A stretch of DNA of 45,399 nt from Psychrobacillus soli (GTDB lineage Bacteria > Bacillota > Bacilli > Bacillales_A > Planococcaceae): NCBI RefSeq assembly GCF_006861775.1, contig NZ_VDGG01000025.1, positions 21,137 through 66,535 of the forward strand, given 5' to 3'. Below are positions 34,847 to 43,441 of this stretch, piece after piece. The position numbers and the translations under genes are program-made. The notes beneath the pieces are model-generated. The model did no database searches. It was not told the DNA's origin and saw only the letters and a list, made by a program, of their open reading frames with translations. Position 1 is the stretch's first letter. Every line of letters begins with the position of its first letter.

Positions 34847-34874
34847 TCAAGAGCATTTTAAAGGGGAGAATTTT

Positions 34875-35258
34875 ATGTCACTAAAAGTAGGAGATATCAT
34901 TACGTTTGAACGAGCTTTTTCAAGGAGAGATGTGGAATTATTTACAGAAATTTCGGGTGACGAAGGGATTCATCATCTAACCCCAGATGAACAAGGAAGA
35001 CTTATTGTCCAAGGGTTACTAACGGCAACTCTACCAACAAAGGTAGGGGGAGATAATAATGTTCTAGCTCGTACGATGAATTTTGAGTTTTTAAGACCTG
35101 TGTTTACGGGAGATACAATCATCTGTGAAGTGAAAATTGAAAAATATGAAAGGCAAGAAAATAAAAATAATAGAACAGCTATTACTGCATCGTTTTTATG
35201 TATAAATCAACGCGAAAAAGAAGTATTAAAAGGGAATTTTGCAGGCGTAATACTTTAG
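34875..35258 (+). CDS. MaoC-like hot-dog dehydratase
   Basis: 127 residues, single hot-dog fold. The hydratase motif is modified: FSRRDVELFTEISGDEGIHH in place of the usual D-x4-H with NPxH, so the catalytic Asp/His spacing is present but the proline is lost. Then GLLTATLPTKVGG and FEFLRPVFTGDTI, as in (R)-specific enoyl-CoA hydratase-like proteins. AAGGGGAG precedes the ATG, 28 bases after the MBL gene, so they form an operon. Confidence 0.78.
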   Translation: MSLKVGDIITFERAFSRRDVELFTEISGDEGIHHLTPDEQGRLIVQGLLTATLPTKVGGDNNVLARTMNFEFLRPVFTGDTIICEVKIEKYERQENKNNRTAITASFLCINQREKEVLKGNFAGVIL

Positions 35259-35559
35259 ATTCTAATACTTCAACATAATGATCATCTAATAGATACCGTA
35301 AATAAGGAAGCTGCCATAAATAATGTGTAGCTTCCTACTTGTATTGTACTATCTTTTAAGTTACCCTGTTTTTTATTACTCGGATTGAGCCATTCTACAT
35401 TATTCGTATAAAGACTTGGCTAAAAAATATTACTTAACATCATAAAACATCTAACCCGAAAAGTTGTTAAACCAACAGTTCGGTTTTTTTTATTGTTTTA
35501 TATGAATGATATGCTGAGCAAGTATTAAAGTATTTAATGGTCCTTTCTACAAATATCAT
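35259..35559. other. Convergent gap with two terminators
   Basis: AGGAAGCT / AGCTTCCT hairpin at about 35308-35335, and a second hairpin at 35456-35495 (CCGAA / TTCGG with an inner GTTG / CAAC) followed by eight T. The second terminates the MBL-MaoC transcript on the + strand. No gene seen. Confidence 0.6.
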
Positions 35560-36048
35560 CTAAAGGTTTTTGTCTTCCCGTATAGGTAAAACAGTGGAAT
35601 GCTTAATTTCCCTTAATGCTAAGCTAGTTTGTATGCGTGTAATACCAAGCTTATTTAATTTTCTAATAAACTTCTCCAATTCCCTGCGATCTTTGTTTGC
35701 TACCTTTAGAAGATAATCATATTCACCCGTTAAGCAATGACACTCTAAAACTTCTGGCATAGACTTTAATGCATTCTCCAAAGCTTCCAGCTGCTCAGAT
35801 TGATGAATATTCGTACTCATAAAAATAAAAGATAATAAATCAAATCCAAGCTTTTCTTGATTTAAAATAACGACATGTCGATTTATATATCCTTCATTTT
35901 CCAATCTTTTTATGCGTGTGTGAGTAGCAGGTGGAGACAGATTAACTCGTTTAGCAATTTCAGAATTGCTTATCTGTGCTCCATTTTGCAAGATATCTAA
36001 TATTTGAAGATCCAAATCATCAAGTATTTTACTAACTATGGATTCCAC
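35560..36048 (-). CDS. Lrp/AsnC-family regulator
   Basis: 162 residues from a GTG start at 36048 with AAAGGAG upstream on this strand. N-terminal HTH (LQILDILQNGAQISNSEIAKRVNLSPPATHTRIKRLENEGYI) and a C-terminal RAM/ligand domain (VLECHCLTGEYDYLLKVANKDRRELEKFIRKL). It is transcribed away from an EamA-type exporter gene, the usual arrangement in which Lrp-type regulators sense an amino acid and control its exporter. Confidence 0.9.
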   Translation of the reverse strand: MESIVSKILDDLDLQILDILQNGAQISNSEIAKRVNLSPPATHTRIKRLENEGYINRHVVILNQEKLGFDLLSFIFMSTNIHQSEQLEALENALKSMPEVLECHCLTGEYDYLLKVANKDRRELEKFIRKLNKLGITRIQTSLALREIKHSTVLPIREDKNL

Positions 36049-36218
36049 TAAATTCTACTCCTTTATAATTCTTTTTATATACGCACAAAACATGAATAGA
36101 AATTTAATATTATTTTGTAAATGCAGTTACTAACTTACAATTATTTTGAATTTATTCAATTATACAGAAAGAAATGCTGTTTTGGAATAGAAATGTTAAA
36201 ATTATTTAAAGTGAGCGA

Positions 36219-36266
36219 ATCACGCCGCTGGAAAAAGGCTAAAGGTATAGCACTTAGAACGGTGAT
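36219..36266 (+). other. Possible structured leader before the EamA gene
   Basis: ATCAC-(GC)-CG pairs with CGGTGAT (36260-36266) and encloses a small inner stem GCC / GGC. It fits no riboswitch class known to me. Low support. Confidence 0.25.
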
Positions 36267-36283
36267 AAAAGGGGATAGAAGAA

Positions 36284-37201
36284 ATGTCGATTAAGTATTA
36301 TGTATTGCTGCTTTTAACCTGTTTATTTTGGGCAGGGAATTTTGTTGTTAGTAAATCTCTTGTTGAAGATGCTTCTCCAATCACCCTGACAACCCTAAGG
36401 TGGATTATTGCGGTCGTTTGCCTCGTACCTCTTGTATGGTGGAAGGAAAAAAAGATTCTTCCACCGCGAAATGCAATACTTCCTTTGTTTTTAATGGGAT
36501 TAACAGGCGTTGTTCTATTTAACCTTTTGCAATTAGTAGCATTGGAGCATACAACCGCGACAAATGTGGGATTAATAAGTACATTAAATATGATTTCCAT
36601 CGCTGTTTGTTCCGTTATATTTTTGAAAGAAAAAATTAATTTGTTCCAAATTTTTGCCATGGTTTTTTCCCTTTTTGGTGTGATTATTGTACTATCAAAA
36701 GGTAAAATAGCCTACCTGCTTTCATGGGATTTTAATACAGGTGATTTATGGATGATTGCTGCAGTATGTATTTGGGGTATATATACTATTTGCTGCAAAT
36801 GGGCCATGACCAAAACTTCAGCTTTAATGTCTACTTTATATTCTGCTGTTTTTGGACTGATTGTTCTTCTACCTTTGAGCGTCCCTGATTTTACTGTTTC
36901 GAATATAAATACTTCTTTCATATGTTCTATTCTTTATACAGGAGTGATCTCAACAGTAGTATGTATGGTACTTTGGAATATTTGTGTTCAAAAATTAGGT
37001 TCCACTACATCAGGGGTTTTTTTAAATTTTAATCCGATATTTACTTCCATTTTAGCCTTTCTATTTTTAGGTGAACAAATGACTTGGATACAAGGAATTG
37101 GTAGTGCTATTGTAATAATAGGATGTTATTTATTCTCATATTTTAAAGTGAAGGTGAATATAAAACGAAGGGTATTTTCCAATCAAAGCTTTCAAAATTG
37201 A
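36284..37201 (+). CDS. EamA/DMT-family transporter
   Basis: 305 residues with ten hydrophobic helices in two EamA repeats (FWAGNFVVSKSLVEDASPITLTTLRW; later WGIYTICCKWAMTK and YTGVISTVVCMVLWNICVQKLGSTTSGVFLNFNPIFTSI). A basic tail ends the protein. Members export amino acids or metabolites; the divergent Lrp regulator makes amino-acid export likely. Start behind AAAGGGG. Confidence 0.88.
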   Translation: MSIKYYVLLLLTCLFWAGNFVVSKSLVEDASPITLTTLRWIIAVVCLVPLVWWKEKKILPPRNAILPLFLMGLTGVVLFNLLQLVALEHTTATNVGLISTLNMISIAVCSVIFLKEKINLFQIFAMVFSLFGVIIVLSKGKIAYLLSWDFNTGDLWMIAAVCIWGIYTICCKWAMTKTSALMSTLYSAVFGLIVLLPLSVPDFTVSNINTSFICSILYTGVISTVVCMVLWNICVQKLGSTTSGVFLNFNPIFTSILAFLFLGEQMTWIQGIGSAIVIIGCYLFSYFKVKVNIKRRVFSNQSFQN

Positions 37202-37915
37202 TACTTATTAAATTCTCTCTTTATTCCTTTTGTAGTAAACATATAGAATTCTGCAATCATCGAAATTGCTATATATGGAGTCGACCTCTGCTTTGCTTAA
37301 AGATTATTGAGCTGCTTAGTCGGCTCTTTTTTGTTATTTCTGTGATAAATATGTTGCATTTAGAGGTTTTTTTTGGAAGTAAAAAGAGGAGGAAAGAAAG
37401 TTTATTTTGTCATGATTTTCAATGAATTTAGTAATTTTATTTATCCTATTTTTATCATTTTTGTAAAACTACATATGAAGTTACAAAAGTAATATTTATC
37501 GTTGCTTTAATAAGAATGGTCCTGTTTTGAAGGAATACAAAAAATAAAAGCGGTGTTTTGTTCAAGGATGATTTTGCCGTACATGTATACGTATTTGTTG
37601 CTCATTAGGATATGCTATTACTCAATACAGTGAATTGACAATCTAAATTTCGTTAGGTAATATTTCTACCATACTTCAGCAGGGAGGCAAACTTCTGCAG
37701 TAAAACTAGGAAAACATAGGGGGGAACTCTTTCGAACAAATTTGGAATGGCAAAATCGTTTAGCATTTAGTTGTTAAAAAGTATTTTACAACTACGTAAA
37801 TTGAACTTGCATTTTATTTACTAAGGATGGATCATAATAAGACTTTTGAATCTGAATAACTAACAAATACGACTATACGGTAGAATTCTATATTATTAAA
37901 CTATGAGGTGATGAA
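37202..37915. other. 714-bp non-coding gap before the ureide/hydantoin cluster
   Basis: Holds a terminator (37309-37332: GAGCTG / CGGCTC with one wobble, six T) ending the EamA transcript, an inverted repeat GTTGTTAAAA / TTTTACAAC at 37770-37792 that could be an operator, and otherwise AT-rich DNA without a convincing gene. A 75-codon frame at its left end has no ribosome binding site. No strong promoter could be chosen. Confidence 0.5.
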
Positions 37916-39148
37916 ATGGATTTAATAAATAAAGAGCGACTATGGGGAACGATTAATGATTTAGCTACTATTACGATGGAGGACCAACCATGGACAAGAA
38001 GGTCGTTTACTGCAAAGTATAACGAAGGACGAGAATGGTTGATGAAACAAATGAGAGATAGTGGTCTGGAAGTAGAAATAGATGAAGGCTCAAATGTCAT
38101 TGGTCGATTAATCGGAACAGAGCCTAATTTGCCTCCTATTGTGATTGGTTCTCACACTGATACTGTTCCAAATGGTGGGAGATTTGATGGTATTGCAGGT
38201 GTTCTAGCAGGATTAGAAATTGTGAGAGCGATTAAAGAAAATGACATACCTGTTAAACATACAATTGAAGTCGTTGATTTTACATCGGAAGAACCCTCAG
38301 AATACGGTTTATCTACAGTCGGGAGCAGGGCGTGGTCTGGCAACTTAACCGAAGAAATGTTGTCTTATACAAATCCAGCAGGGCAAACTTTGTCAGAAGC
38401 AATTGCGTATGCAGGTGGAAATCCAAGCCACATCAAAAATTGTAAAAAAGAAAAAGGTTCAATTGCTTTATACCTTGAATTGCATATAGAACAAGGCCCT
38501 GTTTTACTAAGAAATAATGCTAGCTTAGGCGTTGTGACTGGAATTGTAGGTATTCAGCGTTATAAAGTGACCGTGGATGGATTACCAAATCATTCGGGCA
38601 CAACCCCAATGAATATGAGAAATGATGCGCTAACAGCAGCCTCTGAGATGACGCTTGCTTTAGAGAGTGTAGCAAATGGCAAGTTTGATCAGCCAGTTGT
38701 GGGGACAGTAGGCGTCTTTAATAATTTTCCTAATGCTTCGAATGTAGTGCCTGGTAAAGTAGAATTTGCAGTTGAAATTCGTAGTATTTCGGAAAAAGCA
38801 ATTGATGAAGTGGGTAGTGAATTTTTGTCAAAAGTGGAGGAAATCGCTTTAAAACGAGAGGTGAAAATAAAAACAGAAAATGTCTCTCGTTCAGGAGCAA
38901 TTGTTATTAGCAATGAAATTAAGCAGTTATTAAAAGAATCTTGTAGTTCAATAACAGAAAAAGTGATTGAATTACCGAGTGGAGCAGGTCACGATGCAAA
39001 CCAAATGTCGTTACTTGCTCCAGTGGGAATGATATTTATTCCATGCAAAGATGGTAGAAGTCATTGTCCAGAAGAATGGGCAGAAAAGGAAGATTTCTAT
39101 TTTGGAGCGAAGGCAATGCTACAAGCTGTATTGGCATTTTCGAAGTAA
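37916..39148 (+). CDS. M20-family amidase (allantoate / N-carbamoyl-amino acid hydrolase)
   Basis: 410 residues, Zn-dependent hydantoinase/carbamoylase-family amidase. Metal ligands by pattern: H80 (GSHTDTVPNGGRFDG), D91, E125/E126 (TSEEPSEYG), a histidine in LELHIEQGPVL and the C-terminal SHCPEEWA. The dimerisation/lid domain (GIQRYKVTVDGLPNHSGTTPMNMRNDA) is complete. It hydrolyses a carbamoyl or ureido group, releasing ammonia and CO2. With the cyclic amidohydrolase downstream this gives ring opening followed by de-carbamoylation. The substrate (allantoate or N-carbamoyl amino acid) cannot be decided from sequence. Confidence 0.85.
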   Translation: MDLINKERLWGTINDLATITMEDQPWTRRSFTAKYNEGREWLMKQMRDSGLEVEIDEGSNVIGRLIGTEPNLPPIVIGSHTDTVPNGGRFDGIAGVLAGLEIVRAIKENDIPVKHTIEVVDFTSEEPSEYGLSTVGSRAWSGNLTEEMLSYTNPAGQTLSEAIAYAGGNPSHIKNCKKEKGSIALYLELHIEQGPVLLRNNASLGVVTGIVGIQRYKVTVDGLPNHSGTTPMNMRNDALTAASEMTLALESVANGKFDQPVVGTVGVFNNFPNASNVVPGKVEFAVEIRSISEKAIDEVGSEFLSKVEEIALKREVKIKTENVSRSGAIVISNEIKQLLKESCSSITEKVIELPSGAGHDANQMSLLAPVGMIFIPCKDGRSHCPEEWAEKEDFYFGAKAMLQAVLAFSK

Positions 39149-39189
39149 AGGCAAAAGCGTAAACTTATGTAATTCCATAAAGTGTGAAA

Positions 39190-39228
39190 AATTCGTTCGT
39201 CATAAATAAATGATGAACGGATTTTTTT
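39190..39228 (+). terminator. Terminator after the M20 amidase
   Basis: Stem AATTCGTTC / GAACGGATT (one wobble) extended inward by TCAT / ATGA, then seven T. Confidence 0.75.
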
Positions 39229-39248
39229 GCGTTTAAAAAATTTTCTGC

Positions 39249-39263
39249 ATGAAAGCGCTTGCG
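39249..39263 (+). promoter_or_regulatory. CcpA cre site
   Basis: ATGAAAGCGCTTGCG fits the consensus WTGNAANCGNWNNCW with one mismatch at the last base. It overlaps the -35 element of the following promoter, so carbon catabolite repression of this operon is likely. Confidence 0.6.
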
Positions 39264-39287
39264 CATTCTGTTGCTCCGGTGTATATT
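39259..39287 (+). promoter_or_regulatory. Promoter of the iclR-amidohydrolase-transporter operon
   Basis: TTGCGC (39259-39264) and TATATT (39282-39287) with a 17-bp spacer. Confidence 0.55.
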
Positions 39288-39323
39288 ATCATTTATAGAT
39301 AATGCGTTATCAAAAAGTGATAA
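39285..39323 (+). promoter_or_regulatory. Two TTATC palindromes, probable IclR operator
   Basis: ATTATC-N7-GATAAT at 39285-39303 and TTATCA-N5-TGATAA at 39307-39323 lie side by side between the -10 element and the iclR start. Two adjacent half-site pairs suit a tetrameric IclR protein. Confidence 0.55.
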
Positions 39324-39367
39324 TTCTGAGGCGTCTATTGAAATTTAAGGAATTGGGGGATATATGA

Positions 39368-40099
39368 TTGAGCGCGGAAAAAACCTTGGATATTTTAGAT
39401 CAGTTTGATTTTGAAACAAGAGCTCTCTCTGTGCCTGAGCTTGCAGAAAGATTACAACAACCTCAAAGTTCAGTGTATAGGCATATGAGAGTACTAAAAG
39501 AAAGAGGATACATTATCGAATATTCCCCAGGATTATATAGTTTAGGTTATAACTTTTTGAAGCTTGCTAGAATTGTGAAGATGGATATTGATCTACCGGT
39601 TATATCTCAAGCAGCCATGAGAGAATTAACAAGATCGACAGGGGAAACATCCATTTTATTGGTTCCCTCCAATCTGCAAGCTGTCTGTTTAGCGGCTGTT
39701 CCGTCAGGTCACCCAATAAAGGTCTCTTCTGAACAAGGAAATATTGTTCCGTTGTACGGTGGTGCTTCCTCTAAAGCACTATTGGCGCATATGGGTGACA
39801 AAATTGTGGAAGATCTCTTTAAGAGTGGAATGGTAATGAAACATACGGATTATACAATTCAAGATTTAGATGAGATGTTAAAACATTTAGCTGATATCCG
39901 AGAAAAAGGTTATTCATTTTCAGTTAGTGAAATTGATGAGGGTGTTATTTCCTACGGTATGCCGATATTTGATAGTGACCGCAAACTAGTTGCCTCATTG
40001 AGTGTGGCAGGACCGAAAGAAAGAATGGAAAAAAACGAAAGTCAAGAAATTATAAACGAGATTCAACAGGCTGTTGAAAAAATTGAAAAACAATTATAA
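39368..40099 (+). CDS. IclR-family regulator
   Basis: 243 residues from a TTG start at 39368 with GGGGGA upstream. N-terminal winged HTH (LSVPELAERLQQPQSSVYRHMRVLKERGYIIEY) and a C-terminal effector domain (ETSILLVPSNLQAVCLAAV, YGGASSKALLAHM, RKLVASLSVAGPKE). Closest in character to AllR/pathway-specific IclR repressors. It is the first gene of an operon with the cyclic amidohydrolase, 14 bases on. Confidence 0.88.
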   Translation: MSAEKTLDILDQFDFETRALSVPELAERLQQPQSSVYRHMRVLKERGYIIEYSPGLYSLGYNFLKLARIVKMDIDLPVISQAAMRELTRSTGETSILLVPSNLQAVCLAAVPSGHPIKVSSEQGNIVPLYGGASSKALLAHMGDKIVEDLFKSGMVMKHTDYTIQDLDEMLKHLADIREKGYSFSVSEIDEGVISYGMPIFDSDRKLVASLSVAGPKERMEKNESQEIINEIQQAVEKIEKQL

Positions 40100-40113
40100 A
40101 AGGAGTCCTTGTT

Positions 40114-41490
40114 ATGAGCCAAGTAGATAGCATTATTAAAGGGAAAATTGTTTTAAAAGATAGAGTAATCAAAGGTGAAGTGGGAATCCAAGAAGGAAAA
40201 ATAGTTAGCATTTTTGAGGGAACAGGTAATCTGGAGTCTGAGGATTGTAAAGATTATGGTGATTCGTTTGTATTCCCCGGGGTGATAGACGTACATGTTC
40301 ATTGTTTTAGTAATCCGGATGAAGGATTTGTGACAACGAGCTCTTCCGCAGCAGCCGGTGGAATTACCACTTTCCTAGACATGCCGTATGATTTACCAAA
40401 CCCGGTTAACAATGTAGATCAATTTAATAAGAAAGTTAAAAAGTTAGAGGAAGAAGCAATTGTCGATATTTGTTTGTGGGGAACAATTTCGAAAACGGAT
40501 GGAACAGATCAAATCAAACCTTTAGCGGAAGCTGGAGCAATTGCTTTTAAAATGTCCACCTTTGAAACCGATGCATATCGTTTTCCAAGAATTCCCGATC
40601 CAGAAATATTGAAAGCAATGAAGCTAATTGAGGAAACAGGTCTTCGCGCTGCTTTCCATTCTGAAAATGACGAAATTATTGTCGATATGATTGACCAATA
40701 TCAGAAAGAAGGAAAGGTTTATCCTAGAGCTCATAACGAAACGCGTCCACCTGTTACGGAAACAAGTGCTGTATTAAAATTATTGGAATTTGCATACTGG
40801 ACAAATGTAAAACTCCATATCGTCCATGTTAGTCATCCAAGAACAATTGACATGATTAAATTGTTCCAAGATCAAGGTGTTAAAGTGACTTGTGAAACAT
40901 GTTATCCATATTTACTAATGGATGTGGATGATTTAGAGAAATACGGACCAATTGCTAAAAATAATCCTCCATTAAGAGAAAAAGCGGAAGTTCAAGGGCT
41001 ATGGAAACATATTGATGAAGGAAATATCGACTTGATTTCCTCAGATCATGCTCCGTGGAGTGCAGAGCAAAAAGAAAGAGGAAACGAGAATATTTTCCTT
41101 GCTTCATCTGGGCTTCCTGGCGTTGAAATAATGACACCGTTAATGTTTAATAGCACTGTTGCAAACGGAAGATTATCACCGAATGACTTTGCAAATTTAA
41201 TGTCTACTCATCCAGCAGAAGTGTTCTCTATACCTGGAAAAGGACAAATCAGTGTGGGATATGATGCTGACTTCACCGTAATCGATCCGACTCAAAAAAC
41301 AGTTATCGACCAAAATTCATTTAAATCTTATTCAAAATTAACTCCTTATAATGGACAAGAATTAAATTGTAAAGTCATTTCTACCATTTTACGTGGTGAA
41401 GAAGTATTTGATGGAGAAAAAGTAACGAAAAATCCTGGATACGGTAAATTTGTCCCTGGATCAGCAGCAAAATCACTTTTGGAAAAATAG
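40114..41490 (+). CDS. Cyclic amidohydrolase (allantoinase/hydantoinase family)
   Basis: 458 residues, amidohydrolase TIM-barrel. All metal-site residues are present: H61 and H63 (DVHVHCF), carboxylated K146 (AFKMSTF), H182 (FHSENDE), H238 (HIVHVSH) and D311 (SSDHAPW). The overall pattern (SSAAAGGITTFLDMPYDLPNPV) is closest to allantoinase, and K146 is at the same number as in E. coli AllB. It would open a cyclic ureide for the M20 amidase encoded upstream. Dihydropyrimidinase or hydantoinase activity remains possible. AAGGAG precedes the ATG. Confidence 0.85.
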   Translation: MSQVDSIIKGKIVLKDRVIKGEVGIQEGKIVSIFEGTGNLESEDCKDYGDSFVFPGVIDVHVHCFSNPDEGFVTTSSSAAAGGITTFLDMPYDLPNPVNNVDQFNKKVKKLEEEAIVDICLWGTISKTDGTDQIKPLAEAGAIAFKMSTFETDAYRFPRIPDPEILKAMKLIEETGLRAAFHSENDEIIVDMIDQYQKEGKVYPRAHNETRPPVTETSAVLKLLEFAYWTNVKLHIVHVSHPRTIDMIKLFQDQGVKVTCETCYPYLLMDVDDLEKYGPIAKNNPPLREKAEVQGLWKHIDEGNIDLISSDHAPWSAEQKERGNENIFLASSGLPGVEIMTPLMFNSTVANGRLSPNDFANLMSTHPAEVFSIPGKGQISVGYDADFTVIDPTQKTVIDQNSFKSYSKLTPYNGQELNCKVISTILRGEEVFDGEKVTKNPGYGKFVPGSAAKSLLEK

Positions 41491-41556
41491 GGGGCAAATT
41501 TCTTAATGCGGAGTGCTCGATTAGATGGGATGAATTCCATTTTAACGCCCCCTTTT
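41490..41556 (+). terminator. Long-loop terminator/attenuator after the cyclic amidohydrolase
   Basis: GGGGGC (41490-41495) pairs with GCCCCC (41547-41552), then TTTT. The 51-nt loop includes the near-palindrome ATGGGATGAATTCCAT. Confidence 0.55.
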
Positions 41557-41594
41557 ACTTAACCTAACACATATTTGAAAGGCAAGGTGAAGAT

Positions 41595-41795
41595 ATGAAG
41601 TATTACTACTTACTAGCTGTACTACCTTTTATCGCAATACTAGGTGGCGTCGCTTTTGTAAATAAAGTTGAACCTTATGTTTTGGGGATACCTTTTTTCT
41701 TATTTTGGATTATTCTTTGGTCTGTTCTTTGTTCAATCATCATGTTGATTATTTATCGTCTAGACCCTTTGAATAGGGAGGGTGAAGAAGAATGA
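41595..41795 (+). CDS. DUF3311 small membrane protein, SSF partner
   Basis: 66 residues with two membrane helices and an acidic tail (NREGEEE). It is directly before, and overlaps (ATGA), a sodium:solute symporter gene. B. subtilis yhjC-yhjB has the same pairing and sizes. Likely an accessory subunit of the symporter. Confidence 0.8.
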   Translation: MKYYYLLAVLPFIAILGGVAFVNKVEPYVLGIPFFLFWIILWSVLCSIIMLIIYRLDPLNREGEEE

Positions 41796-43240
41796 ATATA
41801 GCATTGGCTATTATCACACTATTTTTAATTATTAGTATTGTATTAGGGCTTTTGGCAAAACGCGGAAAAGATATGAGTATGGAACAATGGGCAATCGGAG
41901 GACGTGGCTTTGGTGGACTCTTCGTATTCATCTTGTTAGCTGGAGAAACGTACTCGGTTTTCACATTGCTCGGAACGAGCGGTTTGGCCTTTAACAATGG
42001 AGCAGCAGCATTTTATATATTAGCTTTCACTGTTTTAGGTACCATTACATCTTATTGGATATTACCTCCAATTTGGAAATATGCAAAAGAAAACAATATC
42101 GTATCGCAATCCCAGTTCTTTTCAACAAAATATAAAAGTAAAGGCCTTGGAATATTTGTTGCAATAGTGGGTGTTTTAGCACTAATTCCGTACATCACAA
42201 TTCTGTTTAAATCAATGGGGATATTAGTAGCAGCTACATCGTACGGTGCCATTTCTTCTACTGTAGCCATTTGGGTTGGAATGATTGCATTGTTAGTTTA
42301 CGTCATGGTCTCAGGAATACATGGGTCAGCGTGGACATCTACGGTTAAAGATGTCTTAATATTCTTCGTTATCATATTTTTAGGAGTTTATTTACCGATC
42401 CATTATCATGGAAGTATTGGAGGGTTATTCCAAGCAGTTAATGAAATCAAACCTCATGCATTAACCTTGCCAGAGAAAGGTTTAAGTGTTCCTTGGTTTG
42501 TATCTACTGTAGCTATCAGTTCATTTGCATATTTTATGTGGCCTCATGTTGCACCAACAGTCTTTGCCTCTAAAAATGCAAAAGCCTTTCGATTTAATGC
42601 AGTAATACTTCCAGTTTATGCCTTAATGGTGTTGTTCGTTTACCTTGTTGGGTTTACAGCAGTCGTTGAGCTTCCTGGTTTAAAAAATGGAGACTTTGCA
42701 TTGTTAGAACTTTCAATGAAAACATTCGATCCATGGTTTGTCGGTATTATTGGAGCAACAGGATTATTAGCTACACTTGTTCCTGGATCTATGATGCTGA
42801 TGTCAGCGGCAACAATGATTACCACGAATGTGATTGAACCATTAAAGCCTAATCTTTCAGAGAAAAATAAAGCTATTTCTGCAAAAGGATTTGTTGTTTT
42901 ATTATCAATAGCATGTGCGTTTTTCTCAATGAGTGGAAGTGATACACTAGCAACATTATATCTAACTTCTTTCAGCTTAATAACTCAAATGGCACCTTCA
43001 CTATATTTAAGCTTGAGAAAGAACAATGGAATCACTAAATACGGTGCAGGATTTGGTATGTTTGTAGGTGTGGCAATCGTTATTTATGTCACGTTTACTA
43101 AAACTACAATGGCAAGCTTGTTCCCATCTTTGCCAAGTGCAATTCAAGATTTAAATATTGGTGTCATAGCGTTATTCACAAATATTATCGTAATGTTTAT
43201 TGTAAGTTTCTTCACTAAAAAATCTAATAGTGTTGCTTAA
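41792..43240 (+). CDS. Sodium:solute symporter family (SSF) transporter
   Basis: 482 residues, about 13 membrane helices. SSF features: MEQWAIGGRGFGGLFVFILLAGETYSVFTLLG at helix 1-2, SGIHGSAWTSTVKDVLIFFVII, and ATGLLATLVPGSMMLMSAATMITTNV. It is the last gene of the catabolic operon, so it most likely imports the ureide, hydantoin or purine breakdown product. The start overlaps the DUF3311 stop. A terminator follows. Confidence 0.88.
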   Translation: MNIALAIITLFLIISIVLGLLAKRGKDMSMEQWAIGGRGFGGLFVFILLAGETYSVFTLLGTSGLAFNNGAAAFYILAFTVLGTITSYWILPPIWKYAKENNIVSQSQFFSTKYKSKGLGIFVAIVGVLALIPYITILFKSMGILVAATSYGAISSTVAIWVGMIALLVYVMVSGIHGSAWTSTVKDVLIFFVIIFLGVYLPIHYHGSIGGLFQAVNEIKPHALTLPEKGLSVPWFVSTVAISSFAYFMWPHVAPTVFASKNAKAFRFNAVILPVYALMVLFVYLVGFTAVVELPGLKNGDFALLELSMKTFDPWFVGIIGATGLLATLVPGSMMLMSAATMITTNVIEPLKPNLSEKNKAISAKGFVVLLSIACAFFSMSGSDTLATLYLTSFSLITQMAPSLYLSLRKNNGITKYGAGFGMFVGVAIVIYVTFTKTTMASLFPSLPSAIQDLNIGVIALFTNIIVMFIVSFFTKKSNSVA

Positions 43241-43289
43241 ATACTATAAGAGCAGCATTCTCTATTAAACAATTGTTCCATAATTCAAA

Positions 43290-43330
43290 CAAGAAGAGGC
43301 TGCCTAATTTGGCGGCCTCTTCATTTTACT
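43290..43330 (+). terminator. Terminator of the catabolic operon
   Basis: 12-bp stem GAAGAGGCTGCC / GGCGGCCTCTTC (one wobble), 6-nt loop, then ATTTTA. Confidence 0.8.
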
Positions 43331-43346
43331 TATAAACAGTTTAGTT

Positions 43347-43376
43347 TTGCTGACAAATGATCGTTTGTTATAGGAT
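43347..43376 (+). promoter_or_regulatory. Weak candidate promoter of the alkD-like gene
   Basis: TTGCTG (43347-43352) and TAGGAT (43371-43376) with an 18-bp spacer, overlapped by the near-palindrome CAAATGATCGTTTG at 43354-43367. Confidence 0.3.
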
Positions 43377-43441
43377 AATGGTATTGTATTTAATAGGCGA
43401 AATTATAGAGGAAACATTCTAATAGAAGGAAGTGCTAAACG

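Noticed and set aside
36219-36266. Known riboswitch upstream of the EamA gene
   Set aside because: A short stem can be drawn, but the conserved cores of the guanidine, fluoride, preQ1, SAM, ZTP and T-box classes are not present.
37198-37425. 75-codon + strand frame after the EamA gene
   Set aside because: It begins in the EamA stop region, crosses a terminator and has no recognisable product or ribosome binding site.
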